From contig CAYTPV010000003.1 of NCBI GenBank assembly GCA_964440115.1, positions 62,001 to 126,000 on the forward strand: a stretch of DNA of 64,000 bases, read 5' to 3'. Shown one piece after another: positions 62,809-64,000 of this stretch (positions are counted from its first letter, which is position 1; the number at the start of each line of letters is the position of its first letter). Both the position numbers and the translations under genes were made by a program. The notes under the pieces are model-generated. The model worked only from the letters and a program-made list of their open reading frames with translations. It ran no database searches and had not been told where the DNA came from. Source of the DNA: JAEWWD01 sp964440115 (GTDB lineage: Bacteria; Bacillota; Clostridia; Christensenellales; CAG-138).

Positions 62809-63741
62809 TTAGAACATCTTCCTGCGCCAGAGAGCTATGGCGACCAACCCTGTAAGGCCGAACGCAATACCCAGCACGATCCAGAAACCCACTGTATTTC
62901 CTTGCCATGGAACACCAACGTTCATACCGAAAAAACCGCTTACAATGGACGGTATGGACAAAACGATGGTCAACGACGCCAGCAGTTTCATGACGATGTT
63001 CAGGTTGTTGGAAATAATGGAGGCAAACGCATCCATGGTTCCCGAAAGAATATCACGGTAGATATTACACATTTCAATGGCCTGCTTGTTTTCGACGATA
63101 ACGTCTTCAAGCAAGTCTGTGTCCTCGGGGTATTTCTTGACGTCTTCAATTTTGAGCAGTTTCTCCAGCACCATTTCATTGCCGGTCAGGGAAGTGGAGA
63201 AATACACCAGCGACTTTTCCAGTTTGAGCATCTGTATCAGTTCGCGGTTCTTCATGGATTTATGCAGTTCGTTTTCCACAAGGTTGGATGCTTTGTCAAT
63301 CTGTTTGAGGTACTGTAAAAAGCGCGACGCGTTGCGATAAAGAAGCTGCAGCAGAAAACGCGTTTTTTTCACTGTAGAAAAACCGCGCACGCGCCCTTCC
63401 ATGAAATTTTCGAGTATGGTGCTTTCCTTGAGGCAGACTGTCACGAGGCCCCGCTCGGAGTAAATGATGCCGAGCGGTATGGTGTTATATACAAATGTAC
63501 GCCCTTCGGGCTGTACGGTGGGCATATCCACAATAATCAGAATTTGGCCGCTGTCACTTTCAACGCGGGGACTTTCCTCTTCGTCGAGCGCGGCACGCAG
63601 GTAATCCTCTTCCAGGCCCAGTTCCTTAGCAACCGATGTAATTTCCGCTTCTTCGGGATCGGTCAGGTGCATCCACGCGCCGTCTTCAAAGCATGGCAAT
63701 TCATATAGTTTTCCTTCACGGGTCTTGAAAATCTGAACCAT
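62809..63741 (-). CDS. corA: CorA family divalent cation transporter
   Basis: 310 residues. A cytosolic alpha/beta domain, a long stalk helix, then two C-terminal membrane helices joined by the GMN loop (SGFFGMNVGVP), ending with basic residues. It forms a pentameric magnesium or cobalt channel. It lies 49 bp upstream of murA on the same strand. GGTGA box before the ATG. Confidence 0.95.
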   Translation of the reverse strand: MVQIFKTREGKLYELPCFEDGAWMHLTDPEEAEITSVAKELGLEEDYLRAALDEEESPRVESDSGQILIIVDMPTVQPEGRTFVYNTIPLGIIYSERGLVTVCLKESTILENFMEGRVRGFSTVKKTRFLLQLLYRNASRFLQYLKQIDKASNLVENELHKSMKNRELIQMLKLEKSLVYFSTSLTGNEMVLEKLLKIEDVKKYPEDTDLLEDVIVENKQAIEMCNIYRDILSGTMDAFASIISNNLNIVMKLLASLTIVLSIPSIVSGFFGMNVGVPWQGNTVGFWIVLGIAFGLTGLVAIALWRRKMF

Positions 63742-63914
63742 ATGGATTCACCTGCCTTTAACGCATGATCGCCCTCCAGGCCGCATAGTGGCATGGACAC
63801 AGCAACAAAAGCCACTGTGTCTGGCTGATATAGTATACCCTATAACATTGTCACAGGCAATACCAAATGCATACCAGTACCGCCGCACAGACCTCCGCCT
63901 GCCGCCGCTACACG

Positions 63915-64000
63915 TTATCGCTCCGTCTCCACTTTATACCCTGTGCCGTCGAGCGAGATATGTATCGTGCCGGATAAGTCGGTGCGCAGCAGCGGAATAT
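63915..64000 (-). CDS. C-terminal end of a secreted MBL-fold/ComEC-type protein (partial)
   Basis: The last 28 codons of a minus-strand gene that continues past the window edge: LLRTDLSGTIHISLDGTGYKVETER, then TAA. The pattern RTDxxGTI...SDGxxY is typical of the C-terminus of ComEC-like or related secreted metallo-beta-lactamase-fold proteins in Clostridia. Assignment rests on this short tail only. Confidence 0.45.
   Translation of the reverse strand, partial: IPLLRTDLSGTIHISLDGTGYKVETER

Noticed and set aside
1..64000. CRISPR array, rRNA genes, complete insertion sequences or prophage
   Set aside because: No regularly spaced direct repeats, no rRNA sequence, and no transposase or phage structural genes were seen.

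Overview
The window looks like a chromosomal segment of an anaerobic, Gram-positive-type bacterium, most likely class Clostridia (Firmicutes). The support is a pyruvate:ferredoxin oxidoreductase, T-box control, lipoproteins with lipoboxes, a class B sortase, sigma-A promoters, AGGAGG ribosome binding sites, DUF2975/YozG and SdpI/SdpR pairs, and tRNA genes with encoded CCA. Genus cannot be set from sequence alone. GC is moderate to high throughout, except for one AT-rich gene at 52.1-54.2 kb.

Layout. 1-6.4 kb: the N-terminal ~2,140 residues of a giant secreted filamentous adhesin (minus strand, open at the left edge). 6.6-11.1 kb: TPR protein, YitT transporter, M29 aminopeptidase, lipoprotein sortase B. 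11.4-13.2 kb: MreB/Mbl, tRNA-Ala(GGC) and a decayed hydrolase. 13.3-21.1 kb: START-like protein, TetR and membrane protein with a clear operator, phosphoesterase lipoprotein, GT2-GtrA protein, a two-component system, and a NAGPA-type glycosidase with a small membrane partner. 21.8-29.8 kb: a nucleoside (BMP-type) ABC importer and a two-subunit xanthine dehydrogenase behind a structured leader. 30-37.6 kb: PhoH, two small secreted proteins, a second two-component system and a DUF2975/HTH/DUF4153 operon. 37.7-46.2 kb: SdpI/SdpR, 8-oxoguanine deaminase with QueT, pyruvate:ferredoxin oxidoreductase, and a tRNA-Gly-tuf unit. 46.4-52 kb: small membrane proteins, aldo/keto reductase, flavin reductase, YqeY, acyltransferase. 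52-54.2 kb: a lone AT-rich PHP-nuclease-like gene. 54.4-64 kb: TypA, a tyrosine phenol-lyase-like enzyme behind a T-box whose specifier reads as UAC (Tyr), a five-gene zinc-ribbon cluster, MurA, CorA, and the end of a probable ComEC-type protein.

How the parts fit. Purine use is a theme: nucleoside import, xanthine dehydrogenase and 8-oxoguanine deaminase lie within 20 kb. The best candidates for undescribed biology are the Tyr T-box/tyrosine phenol-lyase unit, the horizontally acquired PHP-AlbA-like gene, the zinc-ribbon cluster, and three families of dispersed intergenic hairpin repeats. In one family whole stems are re-paired between copies (covariation), which argues for selection on structure.
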